Source: Persephonella hydrogeniphila (lineage in GTDB: Bacteria; Aquificota; Aquificia; Aquificales; Hydrogenothermaceae). From it: a stretch of DNA of 64,000 nt. Shown here in pieces: positions 24,330 through 33,605 of the stretch. Location: positions 434,001-498,000 of the forward strand of contig NZ_OBEI01000001.1 of assembly GCF_900215515.1 (NCBI RefSeq). Direction: 5' to 3'. Numbering within the stretch: position 1 is the first letter of the stretch; the number at the start of each line of letters is the position of its first letter. Position numbers and translations under genes: made by a program. The notes beneath the pieces were generated by a model. The model was not told the DNA's origin. It saw nothing but the letters and a program-made list of their open reading frames with translations, and searched no databases.

Positions 24330-25013
24330 TCATTTAACAGCAAAGACCAAGAAATGATCTATTATCTTGTCTTCATTAAACAGATTTTGAAAAGTTCGAC
24401 CTATTTTTATATCTTTGAAAAAGATCGAAAAATATTTTTTTATTTCGTTTTCATTCTCAAAATAAAAGAACTTTTCTCCATATCTAAAATCATCTTTTCT
24501 CTGCACCAAAAATATATTTTTTGATATATAGTGTCCACCCTTTTTTATTCCGTGCTTTTCTCCAACAGTAGAAAGTATAAGTTTACCCTCAGGTTTTAAA
24601 ACTCTTCTGTATTCATTCAGGGCTTTTTTTAAGTTTTCCTCGTTGTCTTCATAATGTATTACATTCCAGCTGACAATATAATCAAAGAAATTATCAGGAA
24701 ATGGAATATTTGTATTACTCCCGGTACGTAATTTTATGTCGATACCATATTTTGAAAAATGTTTATAAACTTGCTGGCAGATCTCATCCGATATTTCTAC
24801 TCCAAAAATATCCATACCAAGTTCACTATATAAGATAAAATTTTCTCCATTTCCAAATCCTATATCCAATATTTTTTTATTTTTTACAGGCAGTTTACCT
24901 ACATATTCACCTTTGAATATTCTTATTAATTCTTCAGATGGGTATGCTTTTAATTTGTCTACCTCTTTGGTATAAAAATCTGTCCAATCTTTAACAGCTC
25001 TCTCATAGTCCAT
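24330..25013 (-). CDS. SAM-dependent methyltransferase of the nonulosonate operon
   Basis: The 227-residue class I methyltransferase has motif I ILDIGFGNGENFILYSELG near residue 48, NTNIPFPDNFFDYIVSWNVIHY (motifs II/III) and YRRVLKPEGKLILSTVG. It is most like methyltransferase domain 11/25 enzymes that act on small molecules. A TTG at 25025 would extend it by four residues, but GGAG lies six nt before the ATG at 25013, one nt after the pseC stop, so ATG is preferred. An O- or N-methyl group on the flagellar sugar is a plausible product, as methylated pseudaminic acid derivatives are known in Campylobacter. Confidence 0.82.
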   Translation of the reverse strand: MDYERAVKDWTDFYTKEVDKLKAYPSEELIRIFKGEYVGKLPVKNKKILDIGFGNGENFILYSELGMDIFGVEISDEICQQVYKHFSKYGIDIKLRTGSNTNIPFPDNFFDYIVSWNVIHYEDNEENLKKALNEYRRVLKPEGKLILSTVGEKHGIKKGGHYISKNIFLVQRKDDFRYGEKFFYFENENEIKKYFSIFFKDIKIGRTFQNLFNEDKIIDHFLVFAVK

Positions 25014-25014
25014 C

Positions 25015-26165
25015 TTAATCTCCAAATTGTTTAAAAACTTTTTTTACTACATACTCAATATCTTTATTACTCATAGCCGGATAAATCGGCAAGCTTATTT
25101 CTCTTTTATAAAAATCCTCTGCTTCAGGACAAATTCCTTTTCTGTATCCTAATTTCTCATAGTAAGGATGCCAATAAACAGGTATATAATGAACCTGAAC
25201 TCCTATTCCTAATTTCCTTAAATTATCGAAAATTTTCTCCTTTATTTTTAGATATTTATCTTTTAGTCTTATAGGATAGAGATGGTAAGAATGTGATGCG
25301 TACTCTTTTTCTACTGGAATATCAAAAAAAGGGTTATCTCTGAAAGCTTCATTGTATAACTGTGCTATCTCTCTCCTCCTTTCTACAAATCTATCTAATT
25401 TTTTCAGTTGAGAAATTCCAAGAGCTGCCTGTATATCTGTCATTCTGTAGTTGTAACCTAAGAACTGCATCTCGTAGTACCACTCTCCTTCCTGTTTGTG
25501 AACAAACCTCCCTTTATCTTTCGTTATGCCATGGTTTCTGAACATCAAGAGTTTTTCGTATACATCTTGATCGTTTGTCAAAACTGCTCCACCTTCTCCT
25601 GTTGTTATGTGTTTAACAGGATGGAAACTAAACACCGTCACATCAGAATATCTGCAACTTCCTATTTTCTCATTTTCATATTTTGCCCCTAAGGCATGAC
25701 AGGCATCTTCAACTACTTTCAGGTTATATTTATCTGCGATTTTTTTTACATTTTTCATATCCACAGGATGTCCAGCATAATGGACTACAGATATAGCTTT
25801 TGTGTTTTTTGTTGTCTTTTCTTCAATTTTAGAAACATCTATATTACCTGTTTCTAACTCAATATCTACGAAAATAGGCTTTGCTCCAAGATACAATCCC
25901 GCATTTGAAGTAGCTGCAAATGTGATAGGAGTTGTAATAAACTCATCACCCTTGGTTAGCCCAATTGAAAAATACGCCCCGTGAAGAGCAGATGTTCCGC
26001 TATTAAAAACGACGGCATACTTTGCACCACAATAATCTGCCAATTTTCTCTCAAACTCTGATATCTTAGGACCCTGAGTTATATAATCAGATTTTAAGAC
26101 TTTGATTACAGCTTTTATATCTTCTTCATCTATGAACTGTCTTCCGTAAGGAATGTGGATTTCCA

Positions 26166-26166
<1 letters not shown>
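25015..26166 (-). CDS. pseC: PseC-type UDP-4-keto-sugar aminotransferase
   Basis: PLP-dependent DegT/DnrJ/EryC1 family aminotransferase that places the 4-amino group on UDP-4-keto-6-deoxy-L-AltNAc. Key elements are GRQFIDEEDIKAVIKVLKSDYITQGP, FNSGTSALHGAY, VHYAGHPVD, VEDACHALGAKY and FSFHPVKHITTGEGGAV with the Schiff-base lysine. The C-terminal Y..HPYYEKLGY block is shared with PseC. The length is 383 residues from the ATG at 26166, which shares a base with the pseB stop (TGATG). AGGTGG lies 7 nt upstream; the TTG at 26169 is less likely. Confidence 0.92.
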
Positions 26167-27203
<1,037 letters not shown>

Positions 27204-27208
27204 TCAGA

Positions 27209-27237
27209 AATATATACTCTGTAAAGATAAAATTCAA
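27209..27237 (-). promoter_or_regulatory. Predicted promoter of the nonulosonate operon
   Basis: Minus-strand TTGAAT (27232-27237), 17 nt, TATATT (27209-27214). The predicted start, near 27202, lies about 44 nt upstream of pseB. It is a housekeeping rather than a sigma-28 promoter. Confidence 0.6.
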
Positions 27238-27372
27238 TAAAAAGATTTTTTTTAACGAAAAAATTAATAATTAACTTTAGTTTGTTAGATTTAAAAACCC
27301 AGATTTATAATAAAATCAGGTTAGTTATTGTTAACCGAGGAATTTACTATTACTTTTATTAATGTAAATCAA

Positions 27373-27401
27373 TTTAAATAAAATTCGAATAAGTTTATAA
27401 T
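27373..27401 (+). promoter_or_regulatory. Predicted promoter of the sulfide:quinone oxidoreductase-like gene
   Basis: TTTAAA (27373-27378), 17 nt, perfect TATAAT (27396-27401), leaving a leader of about 36 nt with the ribosome site GGAGG. A short inverted repeat, GGTTA and TAACC with an 8-nt spacer, lies upstream near 27322-27339 and could be an operator. Confidence 0.5.
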
Positions 27402-27443
27402 TTATTTTAGGAATTTAACAATAATCTTAATGGAGGATTTATT

Positions 27444-28868
27444 ATGGCAAAGGTAGTGGTTGTAGGGGCAGGATTTGCTGGACATTATGCAGCGTTAATT
27501 TTGGCAGATGCCCTTAAAGGAAAGGGTAACCATGAAATCACCGTTATCAGCCGTGTTCCCAAATTTACTTACATACCTTCTCTTGTTTGGGTTGGTGTTG
27601 GCCAGATGAAATCTGAAGATGTTCAGTTTGATTTAAAGCCTGTATACGACAAAGTTGGAATTAATTTTGTTCATGGTGCTGTTACAGAAGTTCATCCAGA
27701 TGATCAGTACGTTGTTGTTGAGAAACCTGACGGTGGTACACAGCAGGTAAATTACGATTATATTATCATGGCAACCGGTCCGTACCTTAATTTTGAGGGT
27801 ACTCCAGGGCTCGGTCCTGATAAAGGATTTACGCACTCTATCTGTACACCTCCACATGCAACAAAAGCAGCAGCTGCTTATCTTGAGCTTGTAAGCAGAA
27901 TGGAAAAAGGAGAAAAGGTAAAAATTGTTATAGGAACAGGTCATGGAGCTGCCACACGTCAGGGAGCTGCTTTCGAATATATCTCCAACGTTCATAACGA
28001 CCTTGTAGACAGAGGTCTTAGGGATAGAGCTGAGATCCTATGGCTATCTAATGAACCTGCACTTGGTGATTTTGGTATAGACGGACTTGAGATGAAATAC
28101 GGTGGTGAGATCTTCACATCCGAAGATATGGTACAGTTCCTGTTTGAAAAATATGGAATCAAATGGCAGATCAGATCTCATGTGAAACAGGTAGATGAGA
28201 AAAAGATATATACAATAGATTTAGATGGAAATGAAAACGAGATAGAGTATGATTTTGCTATGCTTATTCCTCAGTTTAAAGCTCAGCCTATCAAATGGAT
28301 AGATAAAGATGGCAATGATATAACAGATAAAATGTGTAACCCTGCAGGATTTGTTAAAGTCGACGCTGTATACGGTAAGAAATGGGATGAATTAGATGGT
28401 CCAGACTGGCCAAGAACTTACCAGAACCCAACATACAAAAATGTGTTTGCAGCAGGTATCGCATTTGCCCCTCCAGGACCGCTATCAAAACCTCAGCAGG
28501 CTCCAGATGGTTCTCCAATAGCACCTGCTCCTCCAAGAACAGGATATACAGCTGAGCTTTCTGGAAAAGCAGCAGCACTGAATATTGTTGATATGATAGA
28601 AGGAAGAGAACCTTCCCATACAGCTTCAATGGCTGAAACACCGGGATTGTGTGTTGCTTCACTTAAGCATCATCTACTTACCGGTGAAGCTGTTACTATT
28701 GCTATTTATCCTGTTGCAAGAAATAGAGCAGCTTATCCTGAATACGGTAGAGACCTTGATAACTGTGTTGCAGAGATAGGTCTCGCTGGAGCATGGTTCA
28801 AGTGGTTCCTGCACCATGCCTTCCTATACAAACTTCAGGCTAAGCCCGGATGGAAAATGATACCTTAA
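27444..28868 (+). CDS. sqr: Sulfide:quinone oxidoreductase-like flavoprotein
   Basis: The 474-residue FAD-dependent disulfide-oxidoreductase-like protein starts with the dinucleotide motif VVVGAGFAGHYAA (residues 5-17). It then has FTYIPSLVWVGVGQ, typical of the SQR family, IMATGPYLNF, and KNVFAAGIAFAPPG, the second FAD site. Cysteines are C134, C298, C403 and C441. The position of the Cys in the type I GASCxGPAYE motif is occupied by GAATRQGAAFEY here, so it is not a classical three-cysteine type I enzyme. It most likely oxidises sulfide at the membrane and reduces quinone, but another flavocytochrome-like substrate is possible. It has its own promoter and a GGAGG site, and is followed by a small ORF and terminator. 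Confidence 0.8.
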   Translation: MAKVVVVGAGFAGHYAALILADALKGKGNHEITVISRVPKFTYIPSLVWVGVGQMKSEDVQFDLKPVYDKVGINFVHGAVTEVHPDDQYVVVEKPDGGTQQVNYDYIIMATGPYLNFEGTPGLGPDKGFTHSICTPPHATKAAAAYLELVSRMEKGEKVKIVIGTGHGAATRQGAAFEYISNVHNDLVDRGLRDRAEILWLSNEPALGDFGIDGLEMKYGGEIFTSEDMVQFLFEKYGIKWQIRSHVKQVDEKKIYTIDLDGNENEIEYDFAMLIPQFKAQPIKWIDKDGNDITDKMCNPAGFVKVDAVYGKKWDELDGPDWPRTYQNPTYKNVFAAGIAFAPPGPLSKPQQAPDGSPIAPAPPRTGYTAELSGKAAALNIVDMIEGREPSHTASMAETPGLCVASLKHHLLTGEAVTIAIYPVARNRAAYPEYGRDLDNCVAEIGLAGAWFKWFLHHAFLYKLQAKPGWKMIP

Positions 28869-28893
28869 TTAGAAAACAAAGGAGGGTTAAGAT

Positions 28894-29016
28894 ATGGATA
28901 GAAAAAGACAGATGATGGAAAAGATGTGGAAATACAGAAAAAATCTCCTTGTGCAGGCTATAAGATTTGTGGTTTTAGGTCTGCACTTCAATAAATTAGT
29001 TAAAAAAGTTCATTAG
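28894..29016 (+). CDS. 40-residue basic amphipathic peptide downstream of sqr
   Basis: The small ORF begins with ATG at 28894, eight nt behind the strong ribosome site GGAGG. It ends in TAG at 29016, 5 nt before a terminator hairpin. The peptide starts MDRKRQMMEKMWKYRKN, continues with a short hydrophobic helix (LLVQAIRFVVLGLHF) and ends in KLVKKVH. It is basic (about a third Lys, Arg and His) and could lie on the membrane surface. It is in the same transcription unit as the sqr-like gene, with 25 nt between stop and start. The function is unknown; a small partner of the flavoprotein is one possibility. Confidence 0.65.
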   Translation: MDRKRQMMEKMWKYRKNLLVQAIRFVVLGLHFNKLVKKVH

Positions 29017-29021
29017 TAGTA

Positions 29022-29047
29022 ATGCCCCCTTTATGGGGGCATTTTTT
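29022..29047 (+). terminator. Intrinsic terminator of the sqr unit
   Basis: Perfect 8-bp stem ATGCCCCC (29022-29029) and GGGGGCAT (29035-29042) with a 5-nt loop, then a T-run. It works only for the plus strand. It ends next to the convergent clpS stop. Confidence 0.9.
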
Positions 29048-29318
29048 ATATGATTACTTCAACAGATAGATCTATTTCTTCTAAAACATTTTGAACATAA
29101 AGAGCTTCCTCTAAATCCCCTTCAAAAACTACCGCTTTACCCTTTGTATGTATCTCCCATGTAAGGGCTTCTGCTGTGGCAAGATCACACTTTATAGCTT
29201 TCATTAGCTGATATATAACCTCTTCAAATGTATGCCAGTCATCATTGTATACTATTACCTTTGCTGGTATTCCTATTTCGGTCTTCTTTTCTTCCTGAAC
29301 TTCAAAGCCAATTCCCAT
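29046..29318 (-). CDS. clpS: ATP-dependent Clp protease adaptor ClpS
   Basis: N-recognin adaptor that delivers N-degron substrates to ClpA-type unfoldases. The 90-residue protein has the family block VIVYNDDWHTFEEVIYQLMKAI (residues 18-40, with the NDD hydrophobic-pocket motif), then ATAEALTWEIHTKGKAVVFEG. The N-terminal extension before the core (about 17 residues) is acidic and flexible as usual. It follows nadD with 3 nt between the stop and this start, so it is co-transcribed. No clpA is in the window. Confidence 0.93.
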   Translation of the reverse strand: MGIGFEVQEEKKTEIGIPAKVIVYNDDWHTFEEVIYQLMKAIKCDLATAEALTWEIHTKGKAVVFEGDLEEALYVQNVLEEIDLSVEVII

Positions 29319-29321
29319 TTT

Positions 29322-29945
29322 TCAGCCTCTGTAAAGTTTTTTATTAAAAATATAATCTTCAACTTCAGGTAGTACAAGATATTTTATAGACCTGTTATTC
29401 TTTATTCTATTCCTTATCTCTGTTGATGAAATATCTATTCTTCTCTGATCAAAAAAGTACACATACCCAGATTTTTCAGTTAAATTGTTGCTTTGCACCA
29501 GTTTTAACTGAGGAAATTTATTTTTTAAAAACAGCTTTATATCTTCTAATCTGTCCTTTCCTCTACCTAAAACTATAAAACTGGTTATTTTTACTAATTC
29601 TTCTGGATTTTTCCATTTATCAAGGGTTAAGAAAGCATCTGTCCCAACTATAAAAAATGGAAATACTCCTCTTTCTCTATACGTTTTAATGGTATCAATA
29701 GTGTAAGATTTTCCTTTCCTTTTTATCTCAATATCATCTATATAGAAATATCTGTTGTATTTTATAGATAACCGGAGCATGTTTATTCTGTCTTCTGCCG
29801 GTGCCCTACTTTCTGGTTTTAAAGGAGAGTGATATGCAGGTATAAAAATAATCTTTTCAAAACCAAAATACTCACGGATATCTTCAGCTATCCTGAGATG
29901 ACCTATATGAACAGGATCAAAACTTCCACCGTATAATCCAATCAT
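29322..29945 (-). CDS. nadD: Nicotinate-nucleotide adenylyltransferase NadD
   Basis: Adenylates nicotinate mononucleotide in NAD synthesis. The 207-residue protein starts with the nucleotidyltransferase motif IGLYGGSFDPVHIGHLRIAEDI carrying HIGH, has FIPAYHSPLK, FFIVGTDAFLTLDKW and the C-terminal ISSTEIRNRIKNN (the ISxxxIR motif). An upstream ATG at 29972 exists, but it lies inside the htrA terminator stem, so the ATG at 29945 is preferred. TATAAT ends 6 nt before that ATG and there is no ribosome binding site, which suggests a leaderless message. Confidence 0.92.
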   Translation of the reverse strand: MIGLYGGSFDPVHIGHLRIAEDIREYFGFEKIIFIPAYHSPLKPESRAPAEDRINMLRLSIKYNRYFYIDDIEIKRKGKSYTIDTIKTYRERGVFPFFIVGTDAFLTLDKWKNPEELVKITSFIVLGRGKDRLEDIKLFLKNKFPQLKLVQSNNLTEKSGYVYFFDQRRIDISSTEIRNRIKNNRSIKYLVLPEVEDYIFNKKLYRG

Positions 29946-29951
29946 AAGTTT

Positions 29952-29957
29952 ATTATA
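29952..29957 (-). promoter_or_regulatory. -10 element predicting leaderless nadD mRNA
   Basis: Perfect TATAAT on the minus strand with six bases (AAACTT) to the nadD ATG. No clear -35 box: the region upstream is the htrA terminator hairpin. The transcription start is expected at or next to the start codon. Confidence 0.4.
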
Positions 29958-29959
29958 AA

Positions 29960-29983
29960 AGAAAAGCCCCATTAGTGGGGCTT
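29960..29983 (-). terminator. Intrinsic terminator of htrA/degQ
   Basis: The minus-strand stem AAGCCCC and GGGGCTT with a 6-nt loop is followed by TTCTTTT, starting 3 nt after the htrA stop codon. It separates htrA from nadD-clpS. Confidence 0.85.
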
Positions 29984-29986
29984 ATA

Positions 29987-31396
29987 TTATTTTTCAGATT
30001 TTACTATAGGCATTACAGTAAAGATCTTAGAACTTCCTCTCTGAACAAAGAGTAACACAGAATCTTCCCCTTTCTTTTCAGCTTTTTTGATCTCTTTCCA
30101 GAAATCTTTCGCCGATCTTACAGGTTTCCTGTTTATTGTCAGGATCACATCACCACTTCTTATACCGGCCTCTTCAGCGACAGAACCGTATTTTACTCCT
30201 AAAACAAACACACCGTAAGGGACTTTTGGAATTCTATACCTTTCTACAAGATCAGGAGTTATATCCTTCACTATAAGTCCGTATTTTGCTTCCATTTCCT
30301 GCATACTGGCAGGACTTACCTCTTCTCCTTCCCATGATGCAGTTGTCACATATATATCTTTTTTCTTTCCATCTCTTACTACAGTAATCTTTACTTTTGT
30401 TCCTGGAGGATTTCTCATTATATATTTCTGCAACTGGGATACCTTTGATACAGGTTTGTCATTTACAGCAACAATTATATCTCCTGATTTTATACCTGCT
30501 TTCTCTGCAGGCCCCCCTTTCATAACCTGAGCTACGAGAACACCTTTTTTGACACCAAAATGTTTCGCAAGTTCTGGCGTTAAAGGCTGTATAATTACAC
30601 CTATCTTACTTCTCTTTACCTTACCGTATTTGAGTATCTGTTCCATCACCCATTTAGCCTGATTTATAGGAACAGCAAACCCCAGTCCTTGAGCTCCCAT
30701 TATAATGGCTGTGTTAATACCGATAACTTCACCTTTAAGGTTGATTAAAGGCCCTCCTGAGTTTCCAGGATTTATTGCAGCATCTGTCTGTATGAAGCCT
30801 TCTCCCGGATGTCCAGGCATCTCCCTATCAAGGGCAGAAATGATACCCATAGTTACTGTACCTGTTAGACCGAGAGGGTTTCCAATCGCTATTACTGTCA
30901 TTCCCGGTTTTAGTTTGTCAGAATCACCTAACTTTAACATATGTTTCTTTGCATACTCCTGAATACCTTCTTTAAAGGGAACCGCAATCACAGCAACATC
31001 GCTCATCTTGTCAGTTCCTATTACTTTTGCATCGAGAACAATATCGTTCTTAAACTGTACTTTTATGTTCTGGGCGTTCTCAACAACATGGTTGTTTGTC
31101 AACAGGTAAACAAGCTTCTTCTTTTCATCTACCTTTACTATAAAGCCTGAACCAAGACCTTCCTGTCTTTCTTTGAACTCCGGAACATTTGGAACACCGA
31201 AAAAATCTCCGAAAGGACTACCTGCAAACGGATTAACTACCTTTACTTCCTTTATTGTAAAGATAGTAGCAACTCCAGGGGATGTTTCCTCAACCAGTTT
31301 TATCCTCTCATTTTCTATCTGCTGCATAAGAGAGGTTGCATGGCTTATACCAATTAGAAAAAGAAAAAAGAAAATCGGATAATAAAGCCTTCTCAT
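29987..31396 (-). CDS. degQ: Periplasmic serine protease HtrA/DegQ
   Basis: Envelope quality-control protease and chaperone. The 469-residue precursor has a signal peptide (about residues 1-20, ending ISHA) and a trypsin-like domain with the catalytic triad H103 (LLTNNHVVENA), D133 (MSDVAVIAV) and S213 (GNSGGPLINL). Two PDZ domains follow at about 250-340 (GVLVAQVMKGGPAEKAGIKSGD) and 360-465 (GVFVLGVKYGSVAEEAGIRSGD). The two-PDZ layout matches DegP/DegQ rather than DegS; the Q-linker insertion is short. ATG with GGAGG upstream; divergent from the HAD gene. Confidence 0.94.
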   Translation of the reverse strand: MRRLYYPIFFFLFLIGISHATSLMQQIENERIKLVEETSPGVATIFTIKEVKVVNPFAGSPFGDFFGVPNVPEFKERQEGLGSGFIVKVDEKKKLVYLLTNNHVVENAQNIKVQFKNDIVLDAKVIGTDKMSDVAVIAVPFKEGIQEYAKKHMLKLGDSDKLKPGMTVIAIGNPLGLTGTVTMGIISALDREMPGHPGEGFIQTDAAINPGNSGGPLINLKGEVIGINTAIIMGAQGLGFAVPINQAKWVMEQILKYGKVKRSKIGVIIQPLTPELAKHFGVKKGVLVAQVMKGGPAEKAGIKSGDIIVAVNDKPVSKVSQLQKYIMRNPPGTKVKITVVRDGKKKDIYVTTASWEGEEVSPASMQEMEAKYGLIVKDITPDLVERYRIPKVPYGVFVLGVKYGSVAEEAGIRSGDVILTINRKPVRSAKDFWKEIKKAEKKGEDSVLLFVQRGSSKIFTVMPIVKSEK

Positions 31397-31449
31397 CTAT
31401 CAATCCTCCAGAAATGTATTTTAGTTATTAATCTAATACTACTTTCAGC

Positions 31450-31479
31450 TTGTGAAAATACAGTGAAAGTAATTATAAT
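31450..31479 (+). promoter_or_regulatory. Promoter predicting leaderless HAD phosphatase mRNA
   Basis: TTGTGA (31450-31455), 18 nt, perfect TATAAT (31474-31479). Only six bases separate the -10 box from the ATG at 31486, so transcription should begin at the start codon. The -35 region overlaps a repeat (CTTTCA and TGAAAG) shared with the divergent htrA promoter zone. Confidence 0.6.
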
Positions 31480-31485
31480 ACTTTT

Positions 31486-32280
31486 ATGCATATAAAAGGA
31501 TTTTTAATAGATTTAGATGGTGTTCTGACAAAGGACGAAAACTTCAGTCCTATAGACGGAGCTGTTGAGTTTATTGATTTTTTGAAAAAAAAAGATATAC
31601 CATTCATAATTGCAACAAGCAACTCTAGGTACCCCCCTGAAGAAATCATAAAAAAAATGCAACAAAATGGATTCAAAGTTGATACAAAAGATATAGTAAC
31701 TCCGCTCACTGTAGCCCCTTATATTTTAAAAAAAGAGAAGATAGAAAAGATATATATCATAGGTTCTGAAAATCTTAAACAGTACATAAAAAGCAAAGGT
31801 TTTAAAGTTACAGAATCTCCCGATGTAGATGCTGTTCTTGTAGGACTTGATAAAAATTTCAATTTTATGAAAATGAAGGTAGGAACAACAGCTTTAAAAA
31901 TTTATGGAGCAAAATTGTATGCTTTGAACAAAAATATAATATCTAAAGACGACGATGGCATGTTGTTTCCAGGAGTAGGAACTGTTGCAAAAATGTTCTC
32001 TACAGCCTGCCAGTGTAACGAAGATTTTAAGCATTTTGGAAAGATGGGAGAGGAGTATAACAGGGTAGTATTTGAAAAATTACCTTTAGAAAAAGAGAGT
32101 ATAGCAATGATCAGCGATGATATATTTGTTGATCTGGAGGGGTACAAATCTATAGGCCTAAAAACTATATTTGTTACTACAGGAAAGTACAGTCTTAAAG
32201 AGATTGAAAAAACTGAAAGTGTAGATATGGTAGTGGATAATCTTACGGAGATTATAGGGAGGATTTTTATTGATAAATAA
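31486..32280 (+). CDS. HAD-IIA (NagD-like) sugar-phosphate phosphatase
   Basis: The 264-residue haloacid dehalogenase-superfamily hydrolase has the nucleophile motif DLDGVLT (D9 and D11), motif II ATSNS near residue 44, and motif IV SDDIFVDLEGYKSIGLKTIFVTTGK. The mid-protein C2-type cap (IYIIGSENLKQYI, VDAVLVGLDKNFNF) is the NagD subclass. Substrates in the subclass include phosphoglycolate, 4-nitrophenyl phosphate and nucleotides; the one here is not deducible. It overlaps the downstream ubiA-like gene by 11 nt. There is no Shine-Dalgarno; the promoter position indicates a leaderless mRNA. Confidence 0.85.
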   Translation: MHIKGFLIDLDGVLTKDENFSPIDGAVEFIDFLKKKDIPFIIATSNSRYPPEEIIKKMQQNGFKVDTKDIVTPLTVAPYILKKEKIEKIYIIGSENLKQYIKSKGFKVTESPDVDAVLVGLDKNFNFMKMKVGTTALKIYGAKLYALNKNIISKDDDGMLFPGVGTVAKMFSTACQCNEDFKHFGKMGEEYNRVVFEKLPLEKESIAMISDDIFVDLEGYKSIGLKTIFVTTGKYSLKEIEKTESVDMVVDNLTEIIGRIFIDK

Positions 32281-33127
32281 ACTTAAGCTTTATGCACAGC
32301 TTGTAAAATTTGAACATACTATATTTGCTATTCCATTTGTGTTTGCTTCAATTTTTATTGTTCAAAAAGGCATACCTCCTTTAGAAAAAATTTTCTGGAT
32401 ACTGATTGCTGCGATTGCCGGAAGAACTGCTGGTATGGCGTTTAATAGATTTTTTGATCTACCATTTGACAAACTTAATCCACGCACAAAAAACTGGGTC
32501 TCTGTAACAGGAGCTGTAAAAGCAGGAGAAATTTTAGGACTTGCCGTTTTGTCCTCTGCTGTTTTGATTTTTTCAGCCTATAAATTGAACAAGCTTGCGT
32601 TTTATTTGTCTCCAGTAGCGATATTCCTTTTGATTATTTACCCTCTGGGAAAAAGATTTACAAATTTTGTACATCTTATTTTAGGAGCTGTTTATTTTAT
32701 TATCCCGATTGCTGTTTCTGTTGCTTTGAAGGGAGAAATAGATTTAGCTACTGTCTTTTTAGGTCTGGGTATGGCATTCTGGGTTGCAGGATTTGATATC
32801 TTTTACGCATTACAGGATATTGAGTTCGATAGGAAAGTAGGAGTACACTCTATACCTGCAAAATTCGGCATCAAGAAGGCGATCACATTTGCACGGGTTT
32901 TCCATTTTTTAACGTTTATATTCTTAGTCCTTACTGGGTATTTTGCACAGCTGGGAATTATTTACTATACTGGACTTGTACTGCTTACCGGTTTCTTAAT
33001 ATATGAGCACACTCTGATAAAAGAAAACGACCTATCTAAAATAAATGTGGCTTTTTTTACAGTAAACGGTTATATAAGCATACTGTACATGATTGTGGTG
33101 CTTTTGGATATTTTCGTGAAATTTTGA
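32270..33127 (+). CDS. UbiA-family prenyltransferase (quinone biosynthesis)
   Basis: The 285-residue integral membrane protein has about eight helices and both Asp-rich prenyl-diphosphate motifs: [15 protein letters not shown] (around residue 59) and [16 protein letters not shown] (around residue 175). It is closest in pattern to 4-hydroxybenzoate octaprenyltransferase UbiA and the related MqnP-type enzymes of the futalosine menaquinone pathway. Aquificota make menaquinone-type (thio)quinones, so MqnP is plausible. The start is TTG with GGGAGG upstream, overlapping the HAD stop. The ubiX and ubiE-like genes are elsewhere in this window. Confidence 0.88.
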   Translation: MINKLKLYAQLVKFEHTIFAIPFVFASIFIVQKGIPPLEKIFWILIAAIAGRTAGMAFNRFFDLPFDKLNPRTKNWVSVTGAVKAGEILGLAVLSSAVLIFSAYKLNKLAFYLSPVAIFLLIIYPLGKRFTNFVHLILGAVYFIIPIAVSVALKGEIDLATVFLGLGMAFWVAGFDIFYALQDIEFDRKVGVHSIPAKFGIKKAITFARVFHFLTFIFLVLTGYFAQLGIIYYTGLVLLTGFLIYEHTLIKENDLSKINVAFFTVNGYISILYMIVVLLDIFVKF

Positions 33128-33155
33128 TATATTAGCAGAAAAAAGGAGGGTCAAA

Positions 33156-33605
33156 ATGTCTTTTAAAGATGTTATGGAAATAAAGAAAATACTTCCCCAT
33201 AGATATCCTTTTTTGCTTATTGATAGAATTCTTGAATTAGATATAGAAAATCTGAGAGTAAAAGCATTGAAAAATGTGACTGTAAATGAAGAGTTTTTTA
33301 ACGGGCATTTTCCTGATTTTCCTGTTATGCCAGGAGTTTTAATAATAGAAGCTATGGCTCAGGCAGGAGCTTATCTCATGATAGAAAAAGCTAAAGCTGA
33401 AGGCGTAGAAGGTGATTTTACAGTTTTATTTGCTGGGATAGATAGTGCAAAATTCAGAAAACCTGTTGTCCCTGGAGATCAGATAATATTCGAAATAGAA
33501 GGAATAAATATAAAAAAGAGTATGGGAAAAATAAAGGGGGTTGCTAAGGTAGACGGAAATGTAGTTTGTGAAGCAGTTTTAATGGCAGCACTTAAAAAGA
33601 GTTAA
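33156..33605 (+). CDS. fabZ: 3-hydroxyacyl-ACP dehydratase FabZ
   Basis: Hot-dog-fold dehydratase of type II fatty acid elongation. The 149-residue protein has [40 protein letters not shown] with catalytic H51 and E65, and [12 protein letters not shown]. Very strong ribosome site AAAGGAGGG. It is 28 nt downstream of the ubiA-like gene in the same direction. Its last 14 bases overlap the end of the convergent membrane glycosyltransferase gene. Confidence 0.95.
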   Translation: MSFKDVMEIKKILPHRYPFLLIDRILELDIENLRVKALKNVTVNEEFFNGHFPDFPVMPGVLIIEAMAQAGAYLMIEKAKAEGVEGDFTVLFAGIDSAKFRKPVVPGDQIIFEIEGINIKKSMGKIKGVAKVDGNVVCEAVLMAALKKS

